Shown here: piece after piece, positions 1-6,981 of the stretch
Layout of the letters: the number at the start of each line of letters is the position of its first letter
Position numbering within the stretch: the first letter of the stretch is position 1
Assembly (NCBI GenBank): GCA_029939385.1
Contig: JAOZSZ010000049.1
Location: forward strand, 1-8,552
Reading direction: 5' to 3'
Length of the DNA: 8,552 nucleotides
Source: Pontiella sp.
Lineage (GTDB): Bacteria > Verrucomicrobiota > Kiritimatiellia > Kiritimatiellales > Pontiellaceae
The notes under the pieces: generated by a model
What the model saw: only the letters and a program-made list of their open reading frames with translations
Database searches by the model: none
Told to the model about the DNA's origin: nothing
Position numbers and translations under genes: made by a program

Positions 1-3000
1 ATTTCGGGAGCAAAGCGATTCACCCGGAACTCTTCGAGTAACATCGCAAACTCAATTAATTCATAAGCACTCCCAATATCTTTACATTCGAGAAACTTGT
101 GGTTGAGCTGATTTTGGAAGGGTTCGATCTCGGCTAGTTTACGTAAATCAGCAGGGGCATTATTTCGGATGCGCTGAATACGAATCTGCATGGCCTTTAG
201 ATAGCGCGGGTAGCGAGAAAAAACATCTGCAGTCTGAAGAAATCCCGGCCGAAACAAAAAGGCAAGTTGCATTTCCAGATCGTGGTGAGAGTCATATTCA
301 CCCGGCAAATTACCGAAAGCACCGGTAATTTTTTCGCGTTGCTCCAGCATGTTTGCAAGAAGTGACGCATTCTCTTCGGCGATTTCATATAGCGTGGTAC
401 GCGCTTCTGTCTCGTGCTTTGCAAAAGTGGATTCATCACGAATTTCTATTCGGCCGTCATGAGTAAGGGCCTCATGGATCGTTGTATCGAAAAAGTCGGT
501 CAAAAAATTATCATCAATGGCCGAGGCTGTTAGTTGGATCATCGGAGGAAGTGGTGGGCGTTTCTCGACATATTTTACCTGATCGGCCTGCTGAATACGA
601 AAGAGCTGAATTAGGCCTGTTCGATGCGATGCCGCGGCATCGATTTGACTCAGGAATACTTGACGGCCAACGCCTCCTGCTTTGGCGGTCAAAGCCGGAT
701 ACCCACGGGTCTTTTTGTGATCTTCGCTAGTAATGAATTCAGGAAGCTTATTTCCCGGCCAGCTTTTTTGCGGAGGAAGTGTCCATTTTGCAAAGGCCAG
801 CTCTGTGCTATTCCGATGGGCAGATAGGCGATATTCGTTTGAAATAGATGAAATCACTCGAATGATTTGATCTCCATCGGTCTCGATTATTTTCATGCGC
901 AAAAAATCAGGAAGAGCCGATTCTTCGAAATCAGAGGCATCGACCGGAAGTTTGTATTCTTTTTGAAGAAAGGACGAGAGTGCTTCTAGCAAACTAATTT
1001 CACACCTTCGAAGGTGTGAATTCACACCTTCGAAGGTGTGAATAAATGCTAGGGCGGTGCGGTCGATGGGGGAAATAGTGGTTCGTAAGTTTTTGGATAG
1101 GGTACGTAAAAGGCGATTAACCTTTTCTTCTAACCAGCCTGGCACGAGCCAACTGGGTGCTTCATCGGGAAGGAATGCCAATTTGTTTGTTGGACAAATC
1201 AGGGCGATACCATCGAGTTCTTCGCCGGGGTCGAAGGTGTAGATAAGCTGAAATTCTTCGTGGTGGAAGGTGAGTTCGTCGGGATAGTCGGCGGGCGTGA
1301 TGGGTGTGGTTTGGGGGAACATGGCATCGGTCATTCGCATGGCGATGCGGGCGTGGGTTTTTCGGATCCATTGCTCTAGCGTTTTGACGGAATAAACGTC
1401 CGCCGGAAGCAGGTGATCAAAGTGGTTAAAGATGGCGGCGTGGTCGAGCAACGCACCGGGCCGGCGAATTTTTTCCTCCAATAAGGCAATGTCGTCGAGC
1501 ATTCGATGATGGAGTTTTAGCCACCCGCTCCGGGTGGTGAGGTTGCCGGGAACCATCCCTTCGCGGATAAAGATGGATCGAGCTTTTTCGGGATTGATTG
1601 GCCCGTAGTGTACGGGGCGTCCGTCGAGTAGGGTAAGGCCTCCGGATACAATGGATTCCTTGGCGTAGACAAATCCTTTGTCTGAACTCCATTCGGGTTT
1701 TTTATAGACAGATTTACAAAGGTGAGGGGCGACGTCTTCGAGCCACTCGGGTTTGATTTCAGCCACTATACGTGCATACAGTTTGGTGGTTTCGACCAGC
1801 GCAAAAACCATGACCCATTCCGGCGGTTTCTTGAAGAGACCGGAGCCGGGGAAGATGAAAAACTTGCGGTTGCGTGCGGCGGTAAATTCACGATCCTCGC
1901 CTTTGAAACCAAGGTTGGCGGGGAGTCCCGCGAGCAGGCTACGGTGGATGAGATCGAATGTAGATGCGGCGTCTTTTTGCGTTGCAGTAGAGCGGCCGGA
2001 GGGGGTGGCGTGTGCAATGCGGCTGGAAGCCGCGTCTACGTTGATTTTGTGCAAATCCTTCCAGAGGTTTCGCCACTCCATTACTCGACGATAGTTGATG
2101 AAGTTCTTTTTGCAGAGCTTGCGTAGTTTTCCCTGCGATCCGCCGGTGCCGCGTTCGGCTTCAATGAAGTTCCAGAGGTTGAGAATGGTGATGAAATCGG
2201 ACTTTGGATCCACCCATTGTTGATGAGCTAGATCGGCGGCCTCCGCTTTTTCGGTGGGGCGTTCGCGCACGTCTTGGATCGAAAGGAAGGCCACCAGCAC
2301 GAGGATTTCCGCTAGCACACCTTCGTCGCGCGCTTGAATGATCATGCGTGCGAGATGCGGGTCGACGGGGAAGCGAGCAATGTCGTGGCCCAGCTTCGTG
2401 AGCTTTCGATCTTCATTGATTGCGCCGATGTCTTGCAGGGCCTTGTATCCTTCGCGCACGAGGGTGGGTTGGGGCGGGTCGAGTAGCGGGAATTTTTCAA
2501 TTGGGGGCAAGCCGAGCAGATCCATTTGCAGGATAACTCCGGCGAGTGAGGTGCGCCGGATTTCGGGATCGGTATATTGTGCGCTGCCGTCGAAGGTGTC
2601 CTTGTCGTAGAGATAGATACAGATGCCATCGGTTACGCGTCCGCACCGCCCTCGACGTTGCCGCGCGCTGGCTTGTGAAACCTGTTCGATCTGCAATCCC
2701 TGTACCTGCGTGCGCGGATTGAATCGACTTAACCGCACCTGCCCCGAATCGATCACATAATGGATGCCCGGAATGGTGATGGAGGTTTCGGCGACGTTGG
2801 TGGCCAGAATAATTCTACGCCGTCCGCCGGTTTTAAAGACGCGTTGCTGTTCGCCCATACTCAATCGTCCAAACAAGGGGAGAACTTCCGTATTTTTCCA
2901 GTGCTGGCCTTCCAGTTTTTTTGCGGCATCTCGAATCTCACGCTCGCCCGGAAGAAAAACCAGTACATCGCCCTGATCGTCTACATCCGAGATCCAGCGC

Positions 3001-3647
3001 ATGGCGCGGAGAATATGGTTTGATAGTTCCTCGTCTTTTCCGGGAGGCAGGAAAAAATCTTCCACGGGATAGGTGCGACCTTCCACCTCGATGACGGGGG
3101 CGTTGTTGAAGAATTCTGAAAAGCTTTTAGCATCGAGTGTGGCGGAGCTAATAATAATTTTTAGGTCAGGGCGTTGAGTTACCAGGTTTTTAAGGTAGCC
3201 CAGTAGGAAATCAATATTCAGGCTACGTTCATGGGCCTCGTCGATGATGAGACAATCGTATTGTTTTAAACGCCGATCGCGCTGGGTTTCTGCCAGCAGA
3301 ATACCATCGGTCATAAATTTGATGATCGTATCGGCGCAGGTTTGGTTATCGAATCGCACTTGGCAGCCGACTTCTTTGCCATAGTCGGTCTGCATCTCCT
3401 CCGCCACACGCCGCGCCATACCCGTCGCTGCCAGTCTGCGCGGTTGGGTGATACCAATCCGCCCGCTTTTTCCCGCGCCGGCTTCCAGTACGATCTTCGG
3501 TAGCTGTGTTGTCTTTCCCGATCCGGTGGTGCCACAGACAATCACGATCTGGTTTTCCTCGATCAGCTTTTGAATGTCTTTGCGCTTCTCGGAAATGGGC
3601 AGCTTTTCGGGATAATCAATTTTAAGTTGTATTTGAGGCGGTTGCAT
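1..3647 (-). CDS. hrpA: ATP-dependent RNA helicase HrpA (DEAH-box), C-terminus cut by window edge
   Basis: This is a cytoplasmic DEAH-box RNA helicase. E. coli HrpA is linked to mRNA processing and to rescue of stalled or collided ribosomes. The frame is open for 1215 codons from ATG 3647 to the window edge. I checked it for stops and found none. Motifs seen: Walker A GTTGSGKTT (39-47), QPRR just after it, DEAH (136-139), SAT (168-170), TNVAETSITIPG before the motif VI QRRGRCGR (330-337). HA2/OB-type sequence follows, including FFIFPGSGLFKKPPEWV near 595-611, then the long HrpA-specific C-terminal region. E. coli HrpA is about 1300 aa, so roughly 50-100 residues are missing. The start matches where many homologues begin (YPEKLPIS at 12-19). 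No Shine-Dalgarno is obvious. A GTG at 3701 would add 18 residues, and an in-frame stop lies at 3762-3764. Two palindromic repeats sit in frame at residues 537-563 and 869-883. Confidence 0.96.
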   Translation of the reverse strand, partial: MQPPQIQLKIDYPEKLPISEKRKDIQKLIEENQIVIVCGTTGSGKTTQLPKIVLEAGAGKSGRIGITQPRRLAATGMARRVAEEMQTDYGKEVGCQVRFDNQTCADTIIKFMTDGILLAETQRDRRLKQYDCLIIDEAHERSLNIDFLLGYLKNLVTQRPDLKIIISSATLDAKSFSEFFNNAPVIEVEGRTYPVEDFFLPPGKDEELSNHILRAMRWISDVDDQGDVLVFLPGEREIRDAAKKLEGQHWKNTEVLPLFGRLSMGEQQRVFKTGGRRRIILATNVAETSITIPGIHYVIDSGQVRLSRFNPRTQVQGLQIEQVSQASARQRRGRCGRVTDGICIYLYDKDTFDGSAQYTDPEIRRTSLAGVILQMDLLGLPPIEKFPLLDPPQPTLVREGYKALQDIGAINEDRKLTKLGHDIARFPVDPHLARMIIQARDEGVLAEILVLVAFLSIQDVRERPTEKAEAADLAHQQWVDPKSDFITILNLWNFIEAERGTGGSQGKLRKLCKKNFINYRRVMEWRNLWKDLHKINVDAASSRIAHATPSGRSTATQKDAASTFDLIHRSLLAGLPANLGFKGEDREFTAARNRKFFIFPGSGLFKKPPEWVMVFALVETTKLYARIVAEIKPEWLEDVAPHLCKSVYKKPEWSSDKGFVYAKESIVSGGLTLLDGRPVHYGPINPEKARSIFIREGMVPGNLTTRSGWLKLHHRMLDDIALLEEKIRRPGALLDHAAIFNHFDHLLPADVYSVKTLEQWIRKTHARIAMRMTDAMFPQTTPITPADYPDELTFHHEEFQLIYTFDPGEELDGIALICPTNKLAFLPDEAPSWLVPGWLEEKVNRLLRTLSKNLRTTISPIDRTALAFIHTFEGVNSHLRRCEISLLEALSSFLQKEYKLPVDASDFEESALPDFLRMKIIETDGDQIIRVISSISNEYRLSAHRNSTELAFAKWTLPPQKSWPGNKLPEFITSEDHKKTRGYPALTAKAGGVGRQVFLSQIDAAASHRTGLIQLFRIQQADQVKYVEKRPPLPPMIQLTASAIDDNFLTDFFDTTIHEALTHDGRIEIRDESTFAKHETEARTTLYEIAEENASLLANMLEQREKITGAFGNLPGEYDSHHDLEMQLAFLFRPGFLQTADVFSRYPRYLKAMQIRIQRIRNNAPADLRKLAEIEPFQNQLNHKFLECKDIGSAYELIEFAMLLEEFRVNRFAPE
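999..1042. repeat. 44-bp perfect palindrome: two tandem copies of a 22-bp palindrome, inside hrpA
   Basis: Positions 999-1020 and 1021-1042 are identical 22-bp units. Each is itself a perfect palindrome with arms TTCACACCTTC and GAAGGTGTGAA, so the whole 44 bp is also a perfect palindrome centred on GAATTC. Pairing stops at 998/1043. The segment is in the hrpA coding frame at residues 869-883. Because 22 is not a multiple of three, the two copies are read in different frames (HTFEGVN, then SHLRRCE). It falls between FEG and SLLEAL, which I recall as nearly adjacent in other HrpA proteins. The mRNA could fold into an almost loopless 20-bp hairpin. Confidence 0.93.
1960..2039. repeat. REP/BIME-like palindromic element inside hrpA
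   Basis: An 80-bp segment is bounded by near-perfect inverted ends, GTAGATGCGGC (1960-1970) and GCCGCGTCTAC (2029-2039), matching at 10 of 11 positions. Next to the right end is a perfect hairpin GCGGCTGGAAGCCGC (2019-2033: 6-bp arms, GGA loop). An internal partial copy, GTAGAGCGGCC, lies at 1987-1997. Inner arms around TGCGTTGCA and TGCAATGCG can also pair, giving a long imperfect fold. It is read in frame as hrpA residues 537-563, a low-complexity Ala/Ser/Thr stretch just before the conserved IHRSLLAGL block. The hairpin plus GTA end resembles the pair at 4851-4902. Being a mobile or REP element is inferred from form. Confidence 0.6.
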
Positions 3648-3776
3648 AGAAGCGGGAAATAACGCCACAGCAGGCAGGGCAGTACAAGGTATATTAAACA
3701 CGAAGGCTTGAAAGGTGTGAAGGTTGTTAAAATTCGGCTTTGTGAATCGGAGCCTTGATGTTTAAAATCCGCTACA
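3648..3776. other. Divergent intergenic region between hrpA and the Gre-type gene
   Basis: This 129-bp AT-richer spacer must carry the promoters of both divergent genes. A candidate plus-strand promoter lies at 3740-3768 (listed separately). On the minus strand a TAATAT at 3691-3696 could be an hrpA -10 box, but no good -35 stands 16-18 bp upstream. A 10-base copy of the half-site of the hrpA palindrome, AAGGTGTGAA, lies at 3712-3721, in the zone where that -35 would be. No terminator or small ORF is supported. Confidence 0.5.
3740..3768 (+). promoter_or_regulatory. Candidate sigma70-type promoter for the Gre-type gene
   Basis: TTGTGA (3740-3745) and TAAAAT (3763-3768) are separated by 17 bp and match the -35 and -10 consensus at 4/6 and 5/6 positions. 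Transcription would start around 3774-3777, at or next to the ATG at 3777, so the mRNA would be leaderless. That fits the lack of a Shine-Dalgarno sequence before this gene. It is a pattern match only. Confidence 0.4.
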
Positions 3777-4241
3777 ATGAAAAATACGATTTTAAAGAAG
3801 GTTTTAAAGGCGCTGGAAACGGAGTTAGCACATTTGAGCGGTGCCGGAGAACAGGCTTCTGCAGGGGCAATGCATAGTGCGCCGTGCGCCGAGAAACAAC
3901 GCGATACCACGGGGCTTGAGGCCGCCTATCTTGCACATGGTTATTCCATGAAATGTAAAATACTGACTACACAAATCGAAAAAATGAAGGCTTTTGAAAT
4001 TGAGGATTTTACGGGGCAGGAAGTGGATATTGGCGCACTGGTTGAAGTGGAGATGAATGGTGAAATTGATTGCTACATGTTGCTGCACTGCGGAGGCGGT
4101 AGCGAAATCAAGGTCGATGGCCGCCAAGTCACCGTCATCACCCCCGAGTCTCCACTTGGCAAAGCCCTCATGGGAAACATTGAGGCCGGGGTCGTCTTCA
4201 TCCGCCCCGGTATGGAAGGGATTGTTTTGAGTGTGATCTAA
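3777..4241 (+). CDS. GreA/GreB family elongation factor-like protein (C-terminal domain type)
   Basis: A 154-residue cytoplasmic protein, probably binding RNA polymerase near the secondary channel through its Gre-type C-terminal FKBP-like domain. That domain spans about 82-154 and carries VDIGALVEVE (83-92), then GGGSEIKVDG and the hallmark ITPESPLGKALMG (121-133). The N-terminal part is helical. Its block EKQRDTTGLEAAYLAHGYSMKCKI (39-62, quoted here only as a landmark: DTTGLEAAYLA) matches a short Gre-like subfamily that I recall from many bacteria. It is not canonical GreA/GreB: I do not see the usual acidic tip of the N-terminal coiled coil, so transcript-cleavage stimulation cannot be assumed. 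The ATG at 3777 is preceded by an in-frame stop at 3756-3758 and gives the full family N-terminus. No ribosome binding site is visible. Confidence 0.85.
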   Translation: MKNTILKKVLKALETELAHLSGAGEQASAGAMHSAPCAEKQRDTTGLEAAYLAHGYSMKCKILTTQIEKMKAFEIEDFTGQEVDIGALVEVEMNGEIDCYMLLHCGGGSEIKVDGRQVTVITPESPLGKALMGNIEAGVVFIRPGMEGIVLSVI

Positions 4242-4251
4242 TGCTAGCTAA

Positions 4252-4268
4252 GCCGCCAGACAGGCGGC
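4252..4268 (+). repeat. GC-rich hairpin between the Gre-type gene and the next gene
   Basis: GCCGCC (4252-4257) and GGCGGC (4263-4268) form a 6-bp stem with an AGACA loop, 10 bp after the Gre-type stop codon. No T-run follows, so it is a poor intrinsic terminator. It could instead limit 3' decay or dampen read-through into the gene at 4296. It lacks the GTA end of the REP-like elements elsewhere in the window, so I do not place it in that group. Confidence 0.55.
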
Positions 4269-4295
4269 GACGGAAGAGCAAGGCGGTAAGTTAAT

Positions 4296-4859
4296 ATGGG
4301 CATATCGATTCATTACAATGGGGTGATTAAGAGCGAGCGGATTGAGTCGCTTTGCGTGGAACTGACGGATATTGCGGAGTCGCTGGGATTTGATGAGTCG
4401 GTGCCGGTGGATGATGACGATCGAGGGCTCCGTGGAATTATTCTTCGGCCTGCGTCGGAGATGGAGTCGATTCCGTTTTTATTTGATTCGCAAGGGCGGT
4501 TGCATGCGTTGGGCGATTTGATTGCGGGGTGGGATGATTTCCCGGTTTTGAGCGTTGCAGTAAAGACGCAGTTTGCCGGGGAGGCCGACCATATTTGGCT
4601 GATTGGTTTGCTTCGCTACATTCAGCGGAAATATATTCCAACCTTGGAAGTGATGGATGAGGGCGGTTATTGGGAAAGCAACGATGCCGCCGAGCTGAAG
4701 CGTCGGATCAAAAAGCTTGGCGCAATCATCAAGGGTTTTGGCGGTGCTTTGGAAAATGCGTTTATGGATACGGTGGTCGATAAAAATGATCTGGATGCAC
4801 TGGCGGATTTTATTGAGCGGGTGGTAAAGGATTTTCGCGATAGGGACGGAGCAGGCTAG
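4296..4859 (+). CDS. Conserved protein of unknown function
   Basis: A 187-residue soluble protein with no signal peptide or membrane segment. It seems to belong to an uncharacterised bacterial family that I recall by its N-terminal GISIHY (2-7) and by VKTQFAG (89-95) and DEGGYWE (121-127). Those motifs are consistent with conserved surface or active-site residues, but no activity is known to me. The C-terminal third is helical and charged. The gene follows the Gre-type gene by 54 bp and may be co-transcribed with it past the GC-rich hairpin. Only a weak purine stretch (AAGG near 4280-4283) precedes the ATG. The final Ala-Gly-stop is encoded by the left arm of a palindromic repeat (4851-4867), so the natural C-terminus may have been changed by that repeat. 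Confidence 0.8.
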   Translation: MGISIHYNGVIKSERIESLCVELTDIAESLGFDESVPVDDDDRGLRGIILRPASEMESIPFLFDSQGRLHALGDLIAGWDDFPVLSVAVKTQFAGEADHIWLIGLLRYIQRKYIPTLEVMDEGGYWESNDAAELKRRIKKLGAIIKGFGGALENAFMDTVVDKNDLDALADFIERVVKDFRDRDGAG

Positions 4860-4902
4860 AAGCCTGCGGTACGAGACCGTAAGATGCGGGGCCTTCTAAG
4901 GC
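4851..4902. repeat. Inverted pair of REP-like palindromes (BIME-like)
   Basis: The first palindrome, GCAGGCTAGAAGCCTGC (4851-4867), has perfect 7-bp arms and an AGA loop and is followed by a GTAC end (4869-4872). The second starts GTAAGATGCGGGG (4879-4891) and ends in GCCTTCTAAGGC (4891-4902), with 5-bp arms. Their GTA ends face each other across GAGACC, the head-to-head layout of BIMEs. On the minus strand the first reads GTACC-GCAGGCTTCTAGCCTGC, close to the GTAGAC-GCGGCTTCCAGCCGC end of the hrpA element. The pair provides the TAG stop of the upstream gene and may act as a transcript 3' end. Membership of one family is inferred. Confidence 0.65.
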
Positions 4903-4993
4903 TTGGATGTAACCTTAAAGAGGGTTCATTCCTCGATAACACAGAGCCACTTGGTTGCAATTTGCAGTAGTTTCCTAAGCGATATGTTGCTAT

Positions 4994-5010
4994 AGCAGGG
5001 CCTGCTTTTT
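4994..5010 (+). terminator. Weak candidate intrinsic terminator before the ABC-F gene
   Basis: AGCAG and CTGCT form a 5-bp stem around a GGC loop, followed by TTTTT (5006-5010). It lies after the gene at 4296 and only 34 bp before the ABC-F start. The stem is short, so this may be chance or partial attenuation. The rest of the 4903-5043 gap holds no ORF or clear promoter. TTGAAA at 5009-5014 has no good -10 partner at normal spacing. Confidence 0.35.
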
Positions 5011-5043
5011 GAAAAATCTCAGATTTAACATAGGTATTTTTAT

Positions 5044-6642
5044 ATGATTACGACTTCAAAGATTACGATGCGCTTCGGGAAAACAGCTCTTTTTGAGGAT
5101 GTTTCGGTAAAGTTTATTCCCGGCAATCGCTATGGACTGATAGGGGCTAATGGCTCTGGAAAATCTACGTTCATGAAGATTTTGACGGGGCAGTTGGATC
5201 AAACCGAGGGCGTGGTTTCAGTAGGCAACAATTGTTCGCTTGGTTATCTTCGGCAGGATCACTCCGCTTTTGATGAACATTCGATTATTGATACCGTTTA
5301 CAGCGGAAATTCCAAACTTTGGAAATTACATTGTGAACGAGAATATCTTTATTCTAAAGATGAGCTTACCGATGAAGAGAACGATCGTTGTAGTCATATT
5401 GAAGAAGAGTTTGGTGATGCTGGCGGCTATACTATGGAATCTGAGGCAGCCACCTTATTGGTTGGTTTGGGGTTTACAGAGGATTTGTTTGAGCAAAGCA
5501 TGACGGTATTGCAAGGCGGCTTTAAGCTCCGTGTTTTATTGGCTCAGGTTCTTTTTGGGCGGCCGGATATTCTGTTGCTTGATGAGCCGACGAACCATCT
5601 AGATATGGAGTCGATCGAGTGGTTGGTTGAATTGCTCAAACGTTATGACGGAACGGTCCTCACGATTTCGCATGACCGCTTTTTTCTTAATCAAGTTTGT
5701 ACGCATATTGCGGACTTGGATTATCATGAAATTCGGATGTTCCCCGGGAACTATGATGATTTTACCATTGCCAGCCTTGAAGCCCGCTCGCTACAGGAAA
5801 AGGCGAATAAGAAGGTCGAAAAACAGGCCCACGATCTGAAAGCCTTTATTTCCCGATTCAGCTCTAATGCCTCAAAAGCAAAGCAGGCGACCTCTCGTAA
5901 AAAAACACTCGATAAGCTAGAGATTACCAAGTTTAAGCCGAGTAGCCGAGTTTCTCCATTTATTCGTTTTAATCCTAGAACTCGTTTGGGAGATAAGGTG
6001 ATTGAAGCCAAGTCGATCTCCAAGTCATATGACGAAGAACTGTTTAGTAACTTTTCTTGTACGATTGGCCCAGAAGAACGCGTAGCGATTATTGGAAAAA
6101 ATGGAATTGGAAAAAGTACGTTACTGAACATTCTTTGCAATCAAATGCAGAGCGATGATGGAACGCTCAAGCTGGGAGAAACCGTACAAATTGGAATGTT
6201 TCCTCAGGATGCATCGGCTCTTTTGAATCCGGCATCTAATGCGCTTGATTGGTTGGGTCGTTTTGCTGAAAGCGGAACCTCTGAGGTTGAGTTACGCTCA
6301 TTTATGGGACGCATGCTTTTTCGTGGCGAAGACGTTATGAAAAAAGTGGGTGTTCTTAGTGGAGGGGAGAAGGCTCGTCTGATTCTTTCCAAAATGACCA
6401 TGGAGGGCGGGAATGTATTGGCACTCGATGAACCGACTAACCATCTCGATCTGGAGTCGATTGAAGCGCTTAACTTTGGTCTGTCGCTCTTTAAAAATAC
6501 GATGATTTTTGTTTCGCACGATCACCGTTTCATCGCGACATTGGCTACTCGAATTCTTGAAATTACTAAAGAGGGTATTATTGACTATCCCGGTACGCTA
6601 GATGATTACGAAGCGATGAAAAGAAGTCGGAAGGGGAAATAA
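5044..6642 (+). CDS. ybiT: ABC-F family ATPase, YbiT-type
   Basis: A 532-residue soluble ABC-F protein with two ATPase domains and no membrane domain. ABC-F proteins bind the ribosomal E site and modulate or restart stalled translation. Domain 1: Walker A GANGSGKST (34-42), degenerate signature LQGG (156-159), Walker B ILLLDEPTNHLD (176-187), switch His210. An interdomain helical linker spans about 240-315, including RFSSNASKAKQATSR (271-285), a block I recall from E. coli YbiT (about 530 aa) along with VSVKF-type N-terminal sequence. Domain 2: Walker A GKNGIGKST (351-359), LSGGE (438-442), LALDEPTNHLDLESIE (459-474), His492. All catalytic residues are present, and a degenerate first signature also occurs in YbiT. 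AGG at 5032-5034 is a weak ribosome binding site for ATG 5044. The stop overlaps the next ATG by one base (TAATG), suggesting translational coupling. Confidence 0.93.
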   Translation: MITTSKITMRFGKTALFEDVSVKFIPGNRYGLIGANGSGKSTFMKILTGQLDQTEGVVSVGNNCSLGYLRQDHSAFDEHSIIDTVYSGNSKLWKLHCEREYLYSKDELTDEENDRCSHIEEEFGDAGGYTMESEAATLLVGLGFTEDLFEQSMTVLQGGFKLRVLLAQVLFGRPDILLLDEPTNHLDMESIEWLVELLKRYDGTVLTISHDRFFLNQVCTHIADLDYHEIRMFPGNYDDFTIASLEARSLQEKANKKVEKQAHDLKAFISRFSSNASKAKQATSRKKTLDKLEITKFKPSSRVSPFIRFNPRTRLGDKVIEAKSISKSYDEELFSNFSCTIGPEERVAIIGKNGIGKSTLLNILCNQMQSDDGTLKLGETVQIGMFPQDASALLNPASNALDWLGRFAESGTSEVELRSFMGRMLFRGEDVMKKVGVLSGGEKARLILSKMTMEGGNVLALDEPTNHLDLESIEALNFGLSLFKNTMIFVSHDHRFIATLATRILEITKEGIIDYPGTLDDYEAMKRSRKGK

Positions 6643-6932
6643 TGATTAAACATATCGTGATGTGGAAGTTTAAGGAAGAAGTGCTTATGGCCGATAAACT
6701 GGAGATGAAACGCCAGTTGGAGTTATTGAAAGGTGAGGTGCCAACCTTACTCAATATTGAAATTGGTTTGGATGTGTCCAAGGGCCCTTTTTCGATGGAT
6801 ATGGTGCTTCATTCCGAGTTTAAAAGCATCCAAGATCTAAAGGCATATGCGAGCCATCCCGCGCATTTAAAAGTGGTCGAATTTGTTAAGCCACTCGTTT
6901 GCGAACGCGCCGTTATTGATTGCGAGATTTAA
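6642..6932 (+). CDS. Dabb (dimeric alpha/beta barrel) stress-responsive domain protein
   Basis: A 96-residue protein made of a single Dabb domain, a ferredoxin-like fold that normally forms a dimeric barrel. It shows the family start MIKHIVMWKFK and the late block YASHPAHLKVVEFVKPL (69-85). Length is typical for a complete single-domain member. Family members range from stress-induced proteins to small enzymes such as polyketide cyclases, so the substrate cannot be told. Its ATG shares one base with the ABC-F stop codon, so the two are almost certainly co-translated. A functional link between them is not known to me. Confidence 0.85.
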   Translation: MIKHIVMWKFKEEVLMADKLEMKRQLELLKGEVPTLLNIEIGLDVSKGPFSMDMVLHSEFKSIQDLKAYASHPAHLKVVEFVKPLVCERAVIDCEI

Positions 6933-6944
6933 TTTAACATTAGG

Positions 6945-6981
6945 TTTCGCGTTGGAATAACGGCAACCCTACGCCGCGAAA
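6945..6981. terminator. Possible hairpin between convergent genes
   Basis: TTTCGCG (6945-6951) and CGCGAAA (6975-6981) are perfect inverted repeats 23 bp apart. An inner GTTG/CAAC pairing (6951-6954 and 6964-6967) could compact the loop. It lies between the Dabb stop (6932) and the convergent glycosyltransferase stop (6969) and covers the latter's last codons. There is no clear U-run in either direction, so a terminator role is tentative. Confidence 0.3.

Noticed and set aside
482..827. Overlapping plus-strand ORFs opposite the C-terminal part of hrpA
   Set aside because: Shadows of the HrpA frame, with no ribosome binding site or recognisable domain.
999..1042. Tandem 22-bp repeats as the start of a CRISPR array
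   Set aside because: The two copies are directly adjacent with no spacer and lie in a coding frame.
1722..2126. 134-codon plus-strand ORF opposite hrpA
   Set aside because: It is antisense to a continuous, motif-rich HrpA frame. Its sequence shows no family pattern.
3709..3731. TTGAAA...TAAAAT as a promoter upstream of the Gre-type gene
   Set aside because: The spacing is only 14 bp, too short for a sigma70-type promoter.
3563..3910. 115-codon minus-strand ORF across the hrpA/Gre intergenic region
   Set aside because: It overlaps both well-supported genes in other frames, and its sequence is Cys/Phe-rich and unlike a real domain.
4252..4268. Hairpin as an intrinsic terminator of the Gre-type gene
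   Set aside because: No T-run follows. Kept only as a hairpin.
5009..5036. TTGAAA-16-TAGGTA as the ABC-F promoter
   Set aside because: The -10 match is poor (2 of 6 positions), so it is not listed as a feature.
5751..6140. 129-codon minus-strand ORF inside the ABC-F gene
   Set aside because: Antisense shadow of the linker and second ATPase domain.
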